Shown here: one piece after another, positions 53,285 through 64,000 of the stretch | Numbering within the stretch: the stretch's first letter is position 1 | Layout: every line of letters begins with the position of its first letter | DNA from: Sphaerulina vaccinii | Lineage: Eukaryota > Ascomycota > Dothideomycetes > Mycosphaerellales > Mycosphaerellaceae | Length of the DNA: 64,000 nucleotides | Direction of reading: 5' to 3' | NCBI GenBank assembly: GCA_022570795.1 | Contig: JAKUDP010000028.1 | Coordinates: forward strand, 310,001-374,000 | Program-made: the position numbers and the translations under genes | The notes under the pieces: model-generated | What the model was told of the DNA's origin: nothing | Databases searched by the model: none | The model's input: the letters and a program-made list of their open reading frames with translations, nothing else

Positions 53285-54182
53285 ATGCCGGGTTTCACCC
53301 TCATCATCCCCGAAGTTTCTCGACCACTCCACCTGGTGGAGTCAGTTTCTGGGATGCTCGGAGATCTTCTCGTAGGCTCGACGCCAGATCTCGATGGAGG
53401 CTACAGATACCAGGGTGCACCCATTGGGTACTCATGCAAGATGGTGGCACACAAGGATGGCTTCAAGGAGATCTTCAGTGGCGATGAGCACGGTCCGCGT
53501 GGTATCTACCAGGTCATATGTGCCGGTTATGGGGCTTGTGCTCGTTGCGATCGTAAGCTGACGAGGGATATGTCACACTACTATGTATGTCATCTGAATC
53601 CAGAAGGCGTAAATCAATACTGATCAGATCTAGCACTCTCTACCTCCTATCTTGCCACTGCGAGGTCAGGTCGCTCTTTCCGAGCCAGTCCCGCCTCCAC
53701 GACCACAAGCACATAGTTTCAATGCTGCCGCCGAAGTCTTCACCTATCCCGTTGGAATCTTACCGAAGCCAACCAAACTCGAGATCATGAAAGCCGAACT
53801 GCGTGAACGTGCAGTCAAGGCTCAGGAGGAGATCGCAGCCATTCTCGCAGATGCTGCCCCAAAGATACCGACCGGACCTCGCTCCATGGTCACTTCTCGC
53901 TACAATCACGAGACGGGCCAGATGTTCGGTCCACTCTCTATCACAAACAAGGCTCCAAAGACACGTGGTAGACGTGCTGGTCCGCGCCGCCGTCCCGACC
54001 GTCTCACCCTTCACGAAGAGTATAGTGCCACGAGCACTCCCACCATCCAGTCAGAGCCTTTCTTTACCCCTGAGCTGATCAGTGAGGTATCGTACGATAG
54101 GCGCGATACCGCCATTCCACGTGGTGAACAGGATTTTCCACTACTACCCGGTCCCATGGGACCATACGAATACACGAACTGA
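53285..54182 (+). CDS. Unknown two-exon protein
   Basis: Exons 53285-53584 and 53634-54182 (282 aa); the 49-nt intron has GTATGT/TAG borders and phase 0, joining DMSHYY to HSLPPILPLRG. The N-terminal 100 residues look folded (MPGFTLIIPEVSRPLHLVES; GYRYQGAPIGYSCKMVAHKD) and include a CARC pair (GYGACARCDRKLT), which with the earlier Cys could bind metal. The C-terminal half has a helical segment (KPTKLEIMKAELRERAVKAQ), a basic stretch (TRGRRAGPRRRPDRLTLHEE) and a Pro-rich end. No known family recognised. The adjacent repeat array ends just before the ATG, so its promoter lies inside or beyond the array. Confidence 0.6.
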
Positions 54183-56239
54183 TGAGGCATGAAAGAAGCA
54201 GGATATAGGCAGCTTTGGGAGGAAAAGCGATTGATTTTGGGCGTTCACATGACTACTTTTTCTTAGATACTCCTTTCACTTCAGGTAGCTTTTTCAGGCA
54301 CGTGGTGAGGCAAAGTAATGATCGACATCAAATGACTATAGGAGAGGCACGATGGCGAAAAATCTCGAGATCTCTTGGCATATGGATAGGCTATAGGCTA
54401 TATAAGGAGGATTTCGCGCGCCGCAAATGCTGTTTTTAGGTTACGACACAAACATGTACCACGGTATAAATGGATCCGCTGGACGGAAATGAACCTCGAC
54501 GTTCTCGGAGAGGTTTCTGCACTTGTTTAATTCACTCGTTCTCCGTGTTTTCTCGACTACCGAGCTCGCTTGTGCGGTAGCAGGACAGAGATTGGTGGCT
54601 TCTACATTTTCGGGGATGGAGTAGAAATGCTCGGATGTGTCAGAGACTCTCGGAATCGTTGTTCCGGTCAACTCTGCGTCGAATCCGGTGAGCTTTGGTT
54701 ACTTCCATACACTCATTTGATACTCTGTCTCTTCTGATCTTTGGAAACTGTGCTCCCTGGAGCAAAAGGACTTCAGGAAATCTTCTTCGAAACATTCTAG
54801 GGAAGCATTAGCGATCACGGCTTCGTCGATTTGTTGAAGAACTGTCGTGAGATCGTCAACTCTATATCTGCACATCTTGGCGGTACCCTACGCTCTCTCT
54901 GCCGAGATCTGGATACTGTGCTCGCCGGGGTGCAGACAGCCTGGGAAGACCTCTTCGAGACTTCTCAGAGAGCAAGACGATAACTTGGACTCACCAGAAA
55001 TCTGTATCGAGTCTGTTACACCTCCTAGCTGGAGATCTGGGCTGCTTTCTCTGCAGGTTCCTGACGACCACGCTCGGAAAAGAGCAGACAAGCCAGGAAA
55101 GGTTCTTTGAGACTTCTTGGGGACGAGAGCACGACGATTTGAACTTGGTCGTCTTGCTGAGATCTAGCTTCATTCCGAGGGGTCTGTCACACTTCATCTT
55201 CCCACATCTGTGCTGTCTCTGCGATGTTCGATCGGCCACGCGCACGAATACACACCCATACCAATGAGGAAACCTGGCAAATCGGCTGAGAAGAGAGTGT
55301 TGTACGTGTATGTTGCAGACAAAATCCTCCCTCCACAAAGCGAATCCTCCCTCCTCATTGCCCTTCCGGAGGTCTGCCGTTAGCGGCCGTCTTTACCGAG
55401 CCAGTTATACTCATGGTTGTCTTGGCTAAAGCAATCTCACTTCCTGGTCTCCCTCCTTGACCTCCACACCATGCCATCATCAACAGACACGACACCAGAA
55501 AAGTGCTGTCATCACAATGGAATTGGAGCTGAAACATCCCTCTCATCCGTTTGAATAACCTCTTTAGAACCTCAAGGCCGGGCATATCAGCGACACAGGT
55601 GATAAGGTCCTTGATCGAGAACAACGAAGCCACCTCTCGAGCCCAGGCTATGACCAGGGCTGTGCAAATGATGGGCTACAGGCACCGGTTTGTTTACCTG
55701 GATCTCCAGATACCGATTGAGGCAATAATCGATCGCCTGGAGCACCACCCGCCAGCCTCACGAGAGCTAGTCTGGCAGCTCAGATGAGAGCTGGATATCC
55801 ACGCTGGTCGGTAGGCTCGATGGCTTGTACTAGATGAGTTGAGCGAGTGGAATTACCATCAGCTTCGTCCATGCAGCAGCCCTGGCCTTCGGAATCAAAC
55901 CTAGCCGCGACATGCTACTTGTGCCGAGATACTCCCATCATAAGGTTATACCAAGCCACGGGGAGGATCTTCGCGCGTATCGGAGCATACCGAGAAGAGG
56001 CAGCTCATGCTCAAAGGGCGTCACCATGCCTGTCTGTCAGTGTACAGTCCACGAATGACGGCCTCTACCATTCACGCCCCAGTCGACGTGATAACGTCGG
56101 CCCTCGCTAACTTCGTAGATCATCTGCACCATGTGTACGAGCAGTGCGTAATGTACATGGCCATATCAGCAATGACTGCCTGCTTCCTCGAGCTCGCTGC
56201 TGACCACCTCACATTGCTGGCACAGGGAAGCAATCCACC
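54183..56239. other. 2-kb intergenic region
   Basis: Contains a three-unit diverged repeat tract (54740-55145). Frames at 55551-55787 and on the opposite strand are short, start with non-ATG codons, and have no recognisable motif. No gene is supported. Confidence 0.4.
54740..55145. repeat. Three diverged ~150-170-bp tandem units
   Basis: Core TTCTTCGAGACTTCT-like words occur at 54782 (TTCTTCGAAACATTCT), 54950 (CTCTTCGAGACTTCT) and 55102 (TTCTTTGAGACTTCT), each preceded about 35 bp earlier by ACTGTGCTC-like sequence and followed by a GAGCA-GACGAT-like word. Identity is moderate and judged by eye. Confidence 0.5.
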
Positions 56240-57377
56240 ATGCTGCTGTCTCCGGCATGTACGATAGCAGCACTTCTTGCCACGATCGCCAACGCATGCA
56301 CAATCTGTACCAACGAGTCTCCAGAACCGATCGAGCTCTCTCCAGCACCATGGACACTCAGAGGCGATATCTACATGGTTCTTATGCTTCCAGGACCCCT
56401 CCCAGAAACTGGACTGCCTCTCCTCCCAACAAGCAGTGCCAATCTTCCAGCAAAAGCTTTCCCACCATTCGAACGCCAATACCCAGCATCTATTGCTGGC
56501 GAGTATGTCGGCAAAATCGGCTTGATACAAGTCCTCCGCTACACCGAAAGTCCAGTCGGTCCATATGACGAACTTCTCATAGTCCCAGGATTCTTCGGAT
56601 ATCAGAACAATGGGAAATATGAAGAGGGCATCAGAGTTAGCAGAATCTACGTTAGTCAGAAGTATACCGCTTGGAATGGAAGACATAGTACGCATGCACC
56701 TTTCACTTCTCCATGTTCACCACCACCTAATGTAAAGCAGATTGGAACATCCCAAAACACCTCGCTCGCTTCGATTGGATATACTCGCCAGACGGCTCCG
56801 CGAACGTGAAAATCTACCCATTCGACACATCCTCCCCATCTCCAAATGCAGAAGCCTACGCGAGCGCGAAACCTTTCTTCCAAATGACCTTCTCACCTCT
56901 CCTTCCCGAGAACTTGTTAAACAACACCATTTCCGCTCTCCCACTCGGCCTCGGCAATATCCTAGGTGGCAAGAATGGGTTGAACCTCAATCCTCAAATT
57001 CCGTTCACAACAGGTTAGTCTTCATTCCACATTCATTCATCCTCTTCTGCCCTCCATTTTAACAACTGACCGTAATCACAGACCTCTACTCCCTCCTCGG
57101 AATAGACATAACCCTAAAACAACCTCCCATACCTCAAGGAGCCGACGCTTTCGGCGCCATAACCTATGGAGGACCGAATTGGAAATCTGTAGTACCTGGG
57201 CAATACACCGACCAAGCAACTATAGGGACAATCGACCTCGATCAGACAGGCGGAGAAGATGATGAATTCTATCAAAACTTCTGGCCAGGTTTGCCGAGAT
57301 TGAATGTTGGGATTAAAATGGCAAATGCTGTGATCACTTTTGGTGTTGGGGAGGAGATGCCTGGGGTTGTTGCGTAG
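56240..57377 (+). CDS. Acetoacetate decarboxylase-like fungal protein, secreted
   Basis: Three exons: 56240-56687, 56741-57013 and 57082-57377 (338 aa); introns of 53 and 68 nt. The junction A/AT restores NGRHNWNIPKHLARFDW, a conserved signature of this fungal family, and G/AC restores DLYSLLGID. Other conserved segments: APWTLRGDIYMV, YTESPVGPYDELLIVPGFF, VSRIYVSQKYTAWNG and WKSVVPGQYTDQATIG. The fold is that of the acetoacetate decarboxylase superfamily, but the chemistry of the fungal branch is not established. The N terminus MLLSPACTIAALLATIANA looks like a signal peptide, then CTICTNESPEP, suggesting export or vacuolar routing. Confidence 0.75.
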
Positions 57378-57379
57378 GA

Positions 57380-57570
57380 GAGAAAGCCTTCTCTGGCGAT
57401 TGAGTCTTTTGGCGTTGCTACTCTGTCTGCGACTCCGATGGCGTGGAGTTTGAGCTATCAGCAGAGAAATGAGCAAACGAGAAAAGCTTCTCTGTTCAGT
57501 GGGATTCTTGGTCGCGCTATCCTGTCTGCGACTACGATAGCATAGTGGCCATGCACTCAGCAGAGAGCTT
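57380..57570. repeat. 99-bp tandem duplication between converging genes
   Basis: GAGAAAGCCTTCTCTGG at 57380 recurs as GAGAAAAGCTTCTCTG at 57479; both copies continue to CTGTCTGCGACT and end in a CAGCAGAGA word. Each head is itself a hairpin (GAGAAAGC/GCTTCTC). It sits precisely between the stop codons of two converging genes, so it may shape both 3' ends. Confidence 0.65.
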
Positions 57571-57577
57571 TGCTAGG

Positions 57578-60500
57578 TTAAAACTCTTCACCAGTCATAT
57601 CCTCCCATATCTCCATAACGACTTCATCCCTCACTTTCCTAGCCTTGCTTCCCAACTTGTTTCCCTTGATGACCTTAGGAGACTTCTTCTTACTCGGAGA
57701 CCTATTCCGAGCGTCCCGGCTACTCTCCAAGGCCACACGTTTCCTCGGACTAGACTTCTTGGGGCTCCTTTTCCTGGGAGACGCCTCGACCAAGCTCGCA
57801 GCGACCTGTGTACTGAAGTCGAAAGCATGTCCGCTGTCCGCTCCAACAGGTAACTCCAGTATCCAACCATTATCATCCATCATCATAATCATCTTATCCA
57901 ATAATTCGTTATTTTTCAATGTTCTTCGACTTCCAAGAACCACAAGCTTACTCTTCGCTCGCGTGAGAGCTACATTGACTCTTCTCCAATCTTTCAGTAA
58001 ATCACCCACGGTGCCGCTTTCGTTTGAGCGAACCATACTGAGGATCACGACTTCCTTGTCTCGGCCTTGGAATCGATCTGCAGAGTCGATCTCGACAGTG
58101 GCGGGGATGCCAGCACGGCGGAATAGCTGGCGCATTAGCGCGAGTTGAGAGCGATAGAGTGTGATGACACCTATTTCGGACGCTGGCACGCCTAAGGTGA
58201 GGAGCGAGAGCACGAGTTGTGCTGATAAGGTAGCCTCGAGGAGGTTTGTGATCTTGCCGCCACCAGAGAGTGTTTCCAGTGCGGTTTTAGCAAGTAGATC
58301 TGTGTTGGCGAAGACGACTCTGTTTCCAGGACCTGTGGCACGGGAGAGCCAGCATGCGCTATTAGTGCCCAAGCATGTCGAATGTGGGCTATGATAGATT
58401 TGAAGGCCTTCGGGGTTGCTCAAATGTAGTGTCCGGTGTGCCACAGCTTCGGTACCACATCGCAGCTTGCCGTGGTAGATGAGCTCGTTCGACAAGGACA
58501 TGATCTCTTCGCACATGCGATACTGCCTGCCTAGCTCGGCAACTGCTGCAGGATGGCTTTCGCTGAGTTGTCGGAAGAGTGAAACATCCAATCCTCCCTC
58601 TAGTGCCCTCTTATTCTGCACGAGAGGTGGAAGCTGGAAGTGATCACCTACGAGCACGAACTTCCTGGCGTGAAGTAGAGGTCCAAGAATGGTAGGCAAG
58701 GTGATTTGCGAGGCTTCGTCGACAATGCAAACATCGAATGATCGTCGATGGAATAAGGCGTGGTTGGTGCCCATGCAAGTCGTAGCAACGATCTTAGTAC
58801 CCATGTACGCTGCGTCAACCTCTTCGATAGACTTCCGAGGCGTGGCAGCCAATTGACAGAACTCCTGGACTTGCGGATTGATCTTGGCTGGCACACCAAG
58901 ACGTAAGATTGAGCCTGGAGGAGCAATTTCTTTGATCTTCAGGAGAATGTTGTCCACTGCAGTATGGGTATAAGAAGTCAGCAAGATAGACTTGTCTTCT
59001 GCAAGGAGAGCACGAATGATGTTGGCGATCGTGGTTGTCTTGCCTGTTCCTGGCATTCCAAGAATAAGCGCATAGTCGTCCGCGGCGAGAACTCGAGTCA
59101 CTGCTGACCGCTGATCTTCATTCATTTGGCCGAGCTGAGTCGGCTCGATCTGTCCATGCATGGCAGGCGTAGGTGTGAAGCTGGGCGCTGCGTTGAAGAT
59201 GATCTGATCTCGAAGCTTGTTCACTATTGGACTGTTGTCCATCAGTGCAACGAGATTGTTTCGGACAAGTGCCAAGCCATTGCTGAATTCGTCCTTGTCG
59301 ATGCGGTACAGAACTGGCTCAGCCTCCTGGGTGCGGTCGTTGTCCATGCCACCCACAGTCATGGTTCCTTGGAAGGCCTGGTCGTTCTTTCCGTCAAAGT
59401 CAGCCAGGCGCCGTCGTGCTCCGCCAAGCTTTCGATCGACTGCAACGGTGATCTCGGATCTGCTGATGCCAACCACATAGCCGTTGGCAAGTGCCCACTG
59501 GCCTTGTTCTGATGATACGACGATTGGCTCACCCATCGTAAGCTGACTGCCTTCCGTGAACGAAGCGCCGGGCGATGCTTGTGCCCGCGCAAAGGCGTAG
59601 GCGAAACGATTGATCTTGCCTCCGCCACCCTCAACGCCATCGACTTGGGTAGCGGTACTTGTCGCTGTCATGTCCTTCACAAGATGAAGGCGACCAAAGC
59701 ACCGTCCAGCGCTTTCGCGTTCCATTGATGACATTGTCCAAAGCTCTTTCCTGAAGCGCGCTTGGTCCCCTTCCTCGAGCGTCAATAGCTTATCCCACTT
59801 GGTGAACCATTTCTTCATTGCAGCCCCGAGAGCAATGTCCTTGCCCTCCAGTACCAAGTGACCCATAGCTTCTTTCCAAGTCAAGCTATGGTTCTTCTTG
59901 TTATCGTCAAGCATGCCGGCAGACTCTGCGTTTCCGTTCTCGACCAGAGCATGATAGCTGAAACAACTTTGCTGCGCATAACATCTTCCGCACTTGTACG
60001 GGTTGCGAAGCATCGAAGGCAGACCAGAGTCTTTATTCTGCTGCGAAGGAGGCGGAGCGCCATCATCCATAGCATCTTCATCATTCAAGGGATGCCTAGC
60101 TCGGAAGATATATGCTGCAAGTCGATTACGCTGCTGGATCATTTGCCTGATCTCGTTGAGAGGCGGTGCAATTCGAGACATCGCGGAGCTTTCCAGGTAG
60201 TATAGGATACCGGCCTCGACCTCAACATCATATCGATCGGACATGAGCAGAGTATAGAGTGCGGTCTGCGCTCGATGTGCCGCGCTCTGTGTAGTTCGGC
60301 CAGTCTTCACCTCGAAAGGTACTATGAGTTTCTGAAGGTTCGGCGCACCCGGTCTACCAGCAATGGTCGCTTCAACAGTCGCGTCGACATTGCCCTTCAG
60401 GCCATATTGTGGAGACCATACGTGCTCCTCGATAGCGATAAGCTTGCTGATGCTCATCAGGACCTTTTCGCCTTGTTTGTCATCGACTTGAGCTGCAGCA

Positions 60501-62788
60501 CTAGGTTCCGACTGAACGAAGATACCGGCCCAAGCTGTGATCTCGCCCATTTTGGCCTTGACTTCTTCAGCTGCGAGGTTCGTGTCAACCATGCCAAGCT
60601 CCCATAGACCTTCGACATGGCCTTGGACAGTCCTCTCCACGAGCTCGGCGAGATACGTCTCACTCCACTGATTCGCTGACAGGGCTTGCTGAAAGATCTC
60701 GTGCAGGATAGATCCGTACACCATGGCCTTGCTTCCTTCGCTTGTGGCTTTGATACGATCTTGCAAGACAGCTTTGCGGATACAGTCGAAGGAGTCGGCG
60801 ATTGTGGTGGCCGAGAGCATGTGGTCGGGGTGTATGATCAGCAGAGGGCTATGCTCATCGTCCGAGATAACGATTTGTCCAGGTGGCGAAGTGCTTGCGG
60901 AAGCAGCAGACCGACTCCTGATATGCGCTACGTGCAAGATGGCTTTTGGCGACACAGGCGTTGTCGTCCAGGATCCGCGGAGAGTAATGACTGCTGGAAT
61001 TCGTCTCCTTTCGTCTTCGGCAAGAATTACAATCTCCTCACAGCAGCGGCCTTTATCGTTGATGTAATCGCCACCCATGACTTGTTTGACGAAATACCGT
61101 TGTAGCTTTGGCGCGTATGGATCAGCCTGGCTTCTAGCACTTGCCTGGGTAGCCTTTCGTGGGCTGCGGCCAAGGCCTTTTCGTGAACTTCGCTTTCGTG
61201 GAGATATCTACAGAACTCATAAGCTATGTACCAAGACGCGTATCACCTGTAACGATGACTGACCTGCATCGCTTGCGTCGCGCTGAACTCAGCTTGCGCG
61301 AAGGAGTCCTCATCAATGCCATCGTCGCCGAACTCGTCATCGTCTTCGATCGTGATTGTTTCTCCGGACTCTGCAGGTCTACCTGGGGCATTCGGAGGCA
61401 CTGCTCGCGAGCTTGGCGGCATGGGATGCGGAGAGATGGGCTGCTGGCGCTGATTTTGAGCTGGCTGCGTACACAGTTCATCGAGATCATCCACAGTCAG
61501 ATCGAAATCTTCGTCTCCGAACTCATCGGCTTCTGCAATGGGCACTGGCTTGACAACTTGCGGTACCTTCGGTAGACTAGGTGGCCGCACTATGGACGGT
61601 CGCTTGTAGGCTGGCAGGGGTGCTTTGCTCTGCAACGAATATGTGGGTGCCGCGCTCGGGTTCAGTGGATCTCCTGTTTGCCTCGTAGTGTCATATCGAA
61701 TGCCGCCAGACAATGTTGGGCGAAATGTCTGTGTTGGAGGTCGTGGTTGGGGTAGAGCCGGCATTCGAGCTTGCAGAGGACTGGTGTTTTGCGGTTTGGT
61801 GAAACTGTCATTCGTCTCCGGCAGAGGACTTGAGCTCGAAGGAAGATCGGCTGCTTTGGCAGTTGGGGTTTCGTTTCGAGCTTGTTCGAGCCTCTGCGTC
61901 GCCAACGATTCCTGTAGCTTCTGTACCATGGTTGCGACTTTGCTTCTCCCGCCAGAATCTACCGCTGTCTGATCTTGCCACACGCTGATTGTCGTCTCCC
62001 TACTCCCGCCAGTCCGCTGTCGCTTGTTCTTGCTGGTCGGCCAGTCATTGCCAGTACTGGCCCACCGCCTCAGCCCACCACCTTTTACTGGCGTCTCCAG
62101 TGGTCGTGGCGAGCCTTGAAAGATCAGATTGCTGATCTCGGGCAGTTGTGGAGTGTCGCCGCTCTGTTTACTGCTGGCGTAGCGCTGCCATAGGTCTACA
62201 GACGGGTCTGCAGCCGGCGTTTTGGACACCGACTGCTGGCCTTTCTGCGTAGAGCCGCCTGGCTGTGAAGAGGACGCCGGACCTGTTGGCGAAGAGCTTT
62301 TAGCTCGTTTCCTTTTCCGTCGATTAGGCGTCTCTGACGAGCCGTTCGGTATCCAGCCGATCTGTTCTTGCGGTGAGAGTACCGTTTCTTCCACCTTCTT
62401 GGCCTCGTCGCAGTCTCCAATCAAGTCCTCTAATGGCAAACGCGCTCCTGGCGTACATGGAAAGGCAGAATTCGTCTCTGAACCGCTGTTCCTTGTTTCT
62501 GCGCCCACGGCTCCTTCTCGTTGCCCTGGAGGCCTCTCTGTGAAGGAGAAAGCGGCTAAATTGCTCTTTGCCTGTGAGTTCGCCGGAATTGGTGGTTTGG
62601 CGGCGGCTATGGGGATATTCGTGGGTGCATCGCTCAGAGGCGCTCTGTTTTGCTGAGTTTTGCTCCAGTGAGCGCGAGGCTGCACGAAGAGGGTCAGTTA
62701 TCGTAACCATTCAGAGAGAGAAGCATTGCGAGAGGCATACTTTGTTACCGTGTTCCTTCTCGAAGAAACCTTTCGTCTTCGAAGCCAT
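57578..62788 (-). CDS. DNA2: DNA replication helicase/nuclease DNA2
   Basis: Three exons: 62788-62741, 62679-61264 and 61207-57578 (about 1697 aa); introns 61 and 56 nt, all phase 0. Dna2 trims Okazaki flaps and resects double-strand breaks. Exon 1 encodes MASKTKGFFEKEHGNK. Residues ~17-490 are disordered and end in acidic DEFGDDGIDEDSFAQAEFS. The RecB-like nuclease with its Fe-S cluster follows: SFDCIRKAVLQDRIK, MVYGSILHEIFQQAL, IVPFEVKTGRTTQS (the catalytic E-V-K), and NPYKCGRCYAQQSCFSYH with the last three Cys. The C-terminal SF1 helicase has Walker A LGMPGTGKTTTIAN, CIVDEASQITLP (motif II), VGDHFQLPPLV, ELGRQYRMCEEI and VEIDSADRFQGRDKEVVILS. A basic Ser-Pro-Lys-rich tail (RKRSPKKSSPRKR) likely contains a nuclear localisation signal. 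All key residues are present. Confidence 0.95.
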
Positions 62789-63785
62789 GGCGCCGTCTAT
62801 GATACATATAGTTCGTGATTTTCGTGTCTCATCGCTCCAAACGCTTCACAAGCAAGGCAAAGAAATGGCTGGTATTCTGGTGGGATTCGTGGTCGATGAG
62901 TTGTTGACAGAAGCAAGAACATCGCGTCCGAGTAGACGCGTTTCAGTGCCAAGCGATTGTCCCCACTTTTGCATCCCACCTCATCTCTGAGATCTCCCTC
63001 TTCTTCTCCAATACATGAAACAAATGGCACAGCACCCGCACGACGACCTCGACGGCATGGCTAGTCTAGCATCTCGGAGATATGCCAGCAGCGGCATGCG
63101 GAAGCTGAAGAGCATGCGTACACCAAGCACTTCGTGCAGACACGATCTCTCCAGCAACTTGGAAGGAGCCTCAGGAGCAGAGCTTCGCGCTGACTTCTCG
63201 AAAACAGGAACAGGATGTTTAGCTGCATGGGCTGCCGGCCGACTGGCATGGCATCTGTGGAAGCTTGGAGACATATCATACTATTGTCGCGACATTTCCG
63301 CATGAGTCGTCGAGACTCCAAATCTGGTTCGAACATTGCGCATATGGCATCTACACGAACGTTGCAATCATCTCAGAGGCCATACCGCGTTCTTTTGGCA
63401 TGCCAGTCGCGCCCTGGTTGGCGGCGTCGCTGCACGGAGCCAGAGATCTAGCCAGAGCTCGATACACTAACCGGAACTAGCTGAGGTGGACCTGCAGTCT
63501 ATTCACATGTCTCTAAGCTCACCCGATGTCTACCTAGTGTATCGCCTGTGACTTTCGCAGCGTGGTGTCTATTGGAAACGTGGAGCTATCGCGGTATTTG
63601 TACTGCATCGAGGACTTTCGGAGTCACCGACCATCTCCGAGACATACCAAAAGTTGCTGAGCAGACGACGGCACGGCCAGCACATAGAATCAGAGAGCTG
63701 GGAGTTAGCTAGGTGCATGCGATGCCCGTCAGCCAACACTGGACCGTGTGATATTCATGTCAGCGTCCGAACGTCTCGGAACAGA
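62789..63785. other. Region upstream of DNA2 without a supportable gene
   Basis: Open frames at 63015-63480 on plus overlap one another and frames on minus; none has a recognisable domain. It must contain the DNA2 promoter. MASVEAWRHIILL-type and METYHTI-type readings were considered and not accepted. Confidence 0.4.
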
Positions 63786-64000
63786 TCAAAGGTATACCTG
63801 GCACTTCGTCAGGGGGTGGCGTGGCATAGCGCTCATCCAGTGTGTGGAGCTGCGCAACAGGAGCCTGGAAGTCAAGAAGATGGAGTGCTTTGACACTGCA
63901 GCCTCGATTCCTGCCACTTTCACATCTTCGAGGAAAGTATCTCTAAGAGAACGGAAGTCAGAGCTCACGACAAGGACGTCGAGCGCGATGGCCCGGTCTG
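63786..64000 (-). CDS. Possible 3' end of a gene running off the window
   Basis: On minus, a frame is open from the window edge to a stop at 63786 (about 71 codons). It reads DRAIALDVLVVSSDFRSLRD and DVKVAGIEAAVSKHSIF, which is protein-like in its first half, and ends less convincingly (MPRHPLTKCQVYL). No family is recognised; the open length is short enough to be chance. Confidence 0.22.
   Translation of the reverse strand, partial: DRAIALDVLVVSSDFRSLRDTFLEDVKVAGIEAAVSKHSIFLTSRLLLRSSTHWMSAMPRHPLTKCQVYL

Noticed and set aside
54900..55060. CRISPR-like direct repeats in the 54.7-55.1 kb tract
   Set aside because: Units are ~150-170 bp, diverged and in a eukaryotic genome; no short identical repeats with unique spacers.

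Overview
The window reads as nuclear DNA of a filamentous ascomycete (Pezizomycotina), probably a dothideomycete. Evidence: spliceosomal introns of about 50-190 nt with GTANGT-type donors and CTAAC/CTGAC branch sites; fungal-specific families (NsdD-type GATA factor, Hce2/Ecp2-like secreted protein, AflY-like oxidase); and a 6-kb Copia retrotransposon destroyed by repeat-induced point mutation (RIP). The class-level call rests mainly on the Ecp2-like gene and is an inference. All splice models were made by eye from frame continuity, splice sites and family conservation.

Layout. 0-8.3 kb: 5' end of an ankyrin/BTB-type gene (minus), ATG13 (minus, 3 exons), a thioredoxin with a CPNC active site (minus) and a TPR protein (plus, 4 exons). 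8.3-13.0 kb: a 4.7-kb stretch without a supportable gene, upstream of an NsdD/SUB-1-type GATA factor (plus). 16-22 kb: glutamate-cysteine ligase (plus, 5 exons with an 11-nt first exon), a tandem array of six ~225-bp units carrying a tRNA-like block, and a MET22/HAL2-type bisphosphate nucleotidase (minus). 22-27 kb: diverged repeats, then a head-to-head pair, LUC7-like splicing factor and GPI16 (GPI transamidase). 27-36.6 kb: a palindromic repeat array, an alpha/beta hydrolase (minus), the Copia element (28836-34790, 5-bp target duplication) and a Smr-domain protein (plus); the element sits in what was a ~316-bp divergent promoter.

38-50 kb: an FHS-family sugar permease, an Hce2/Ecp2-like secreted protein, a small membrane protein with a leader ORF, PUF6, a disordered unknown protein and a four-exon, probably GPI-anchored GH3 beta-glucosidase. 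50-64 kb: a questin oxidase/AflY-like protein, a ~1.1-kb diverged repeat array, an unknown two-exon gene, another repeat tract, an acetoacetate-decarboxylase-like secreted protein, and DNA2 nuclease-helicase (minus, 3 exons, about 1697 aa).

The genes are mostly housekeeping (autophagy, ribosome biogenesis, replication, splicing, GPI anchoring) and do not form one pathway, although thioredoxin, glutamate-cysteine ligase and MET22 all touch sulfur/thiol metabolism. The most unusual content is between genes: several unrelated, diverged tandem arrays, the strongest being the tRNA-like array at 19.3-20.6 kb.
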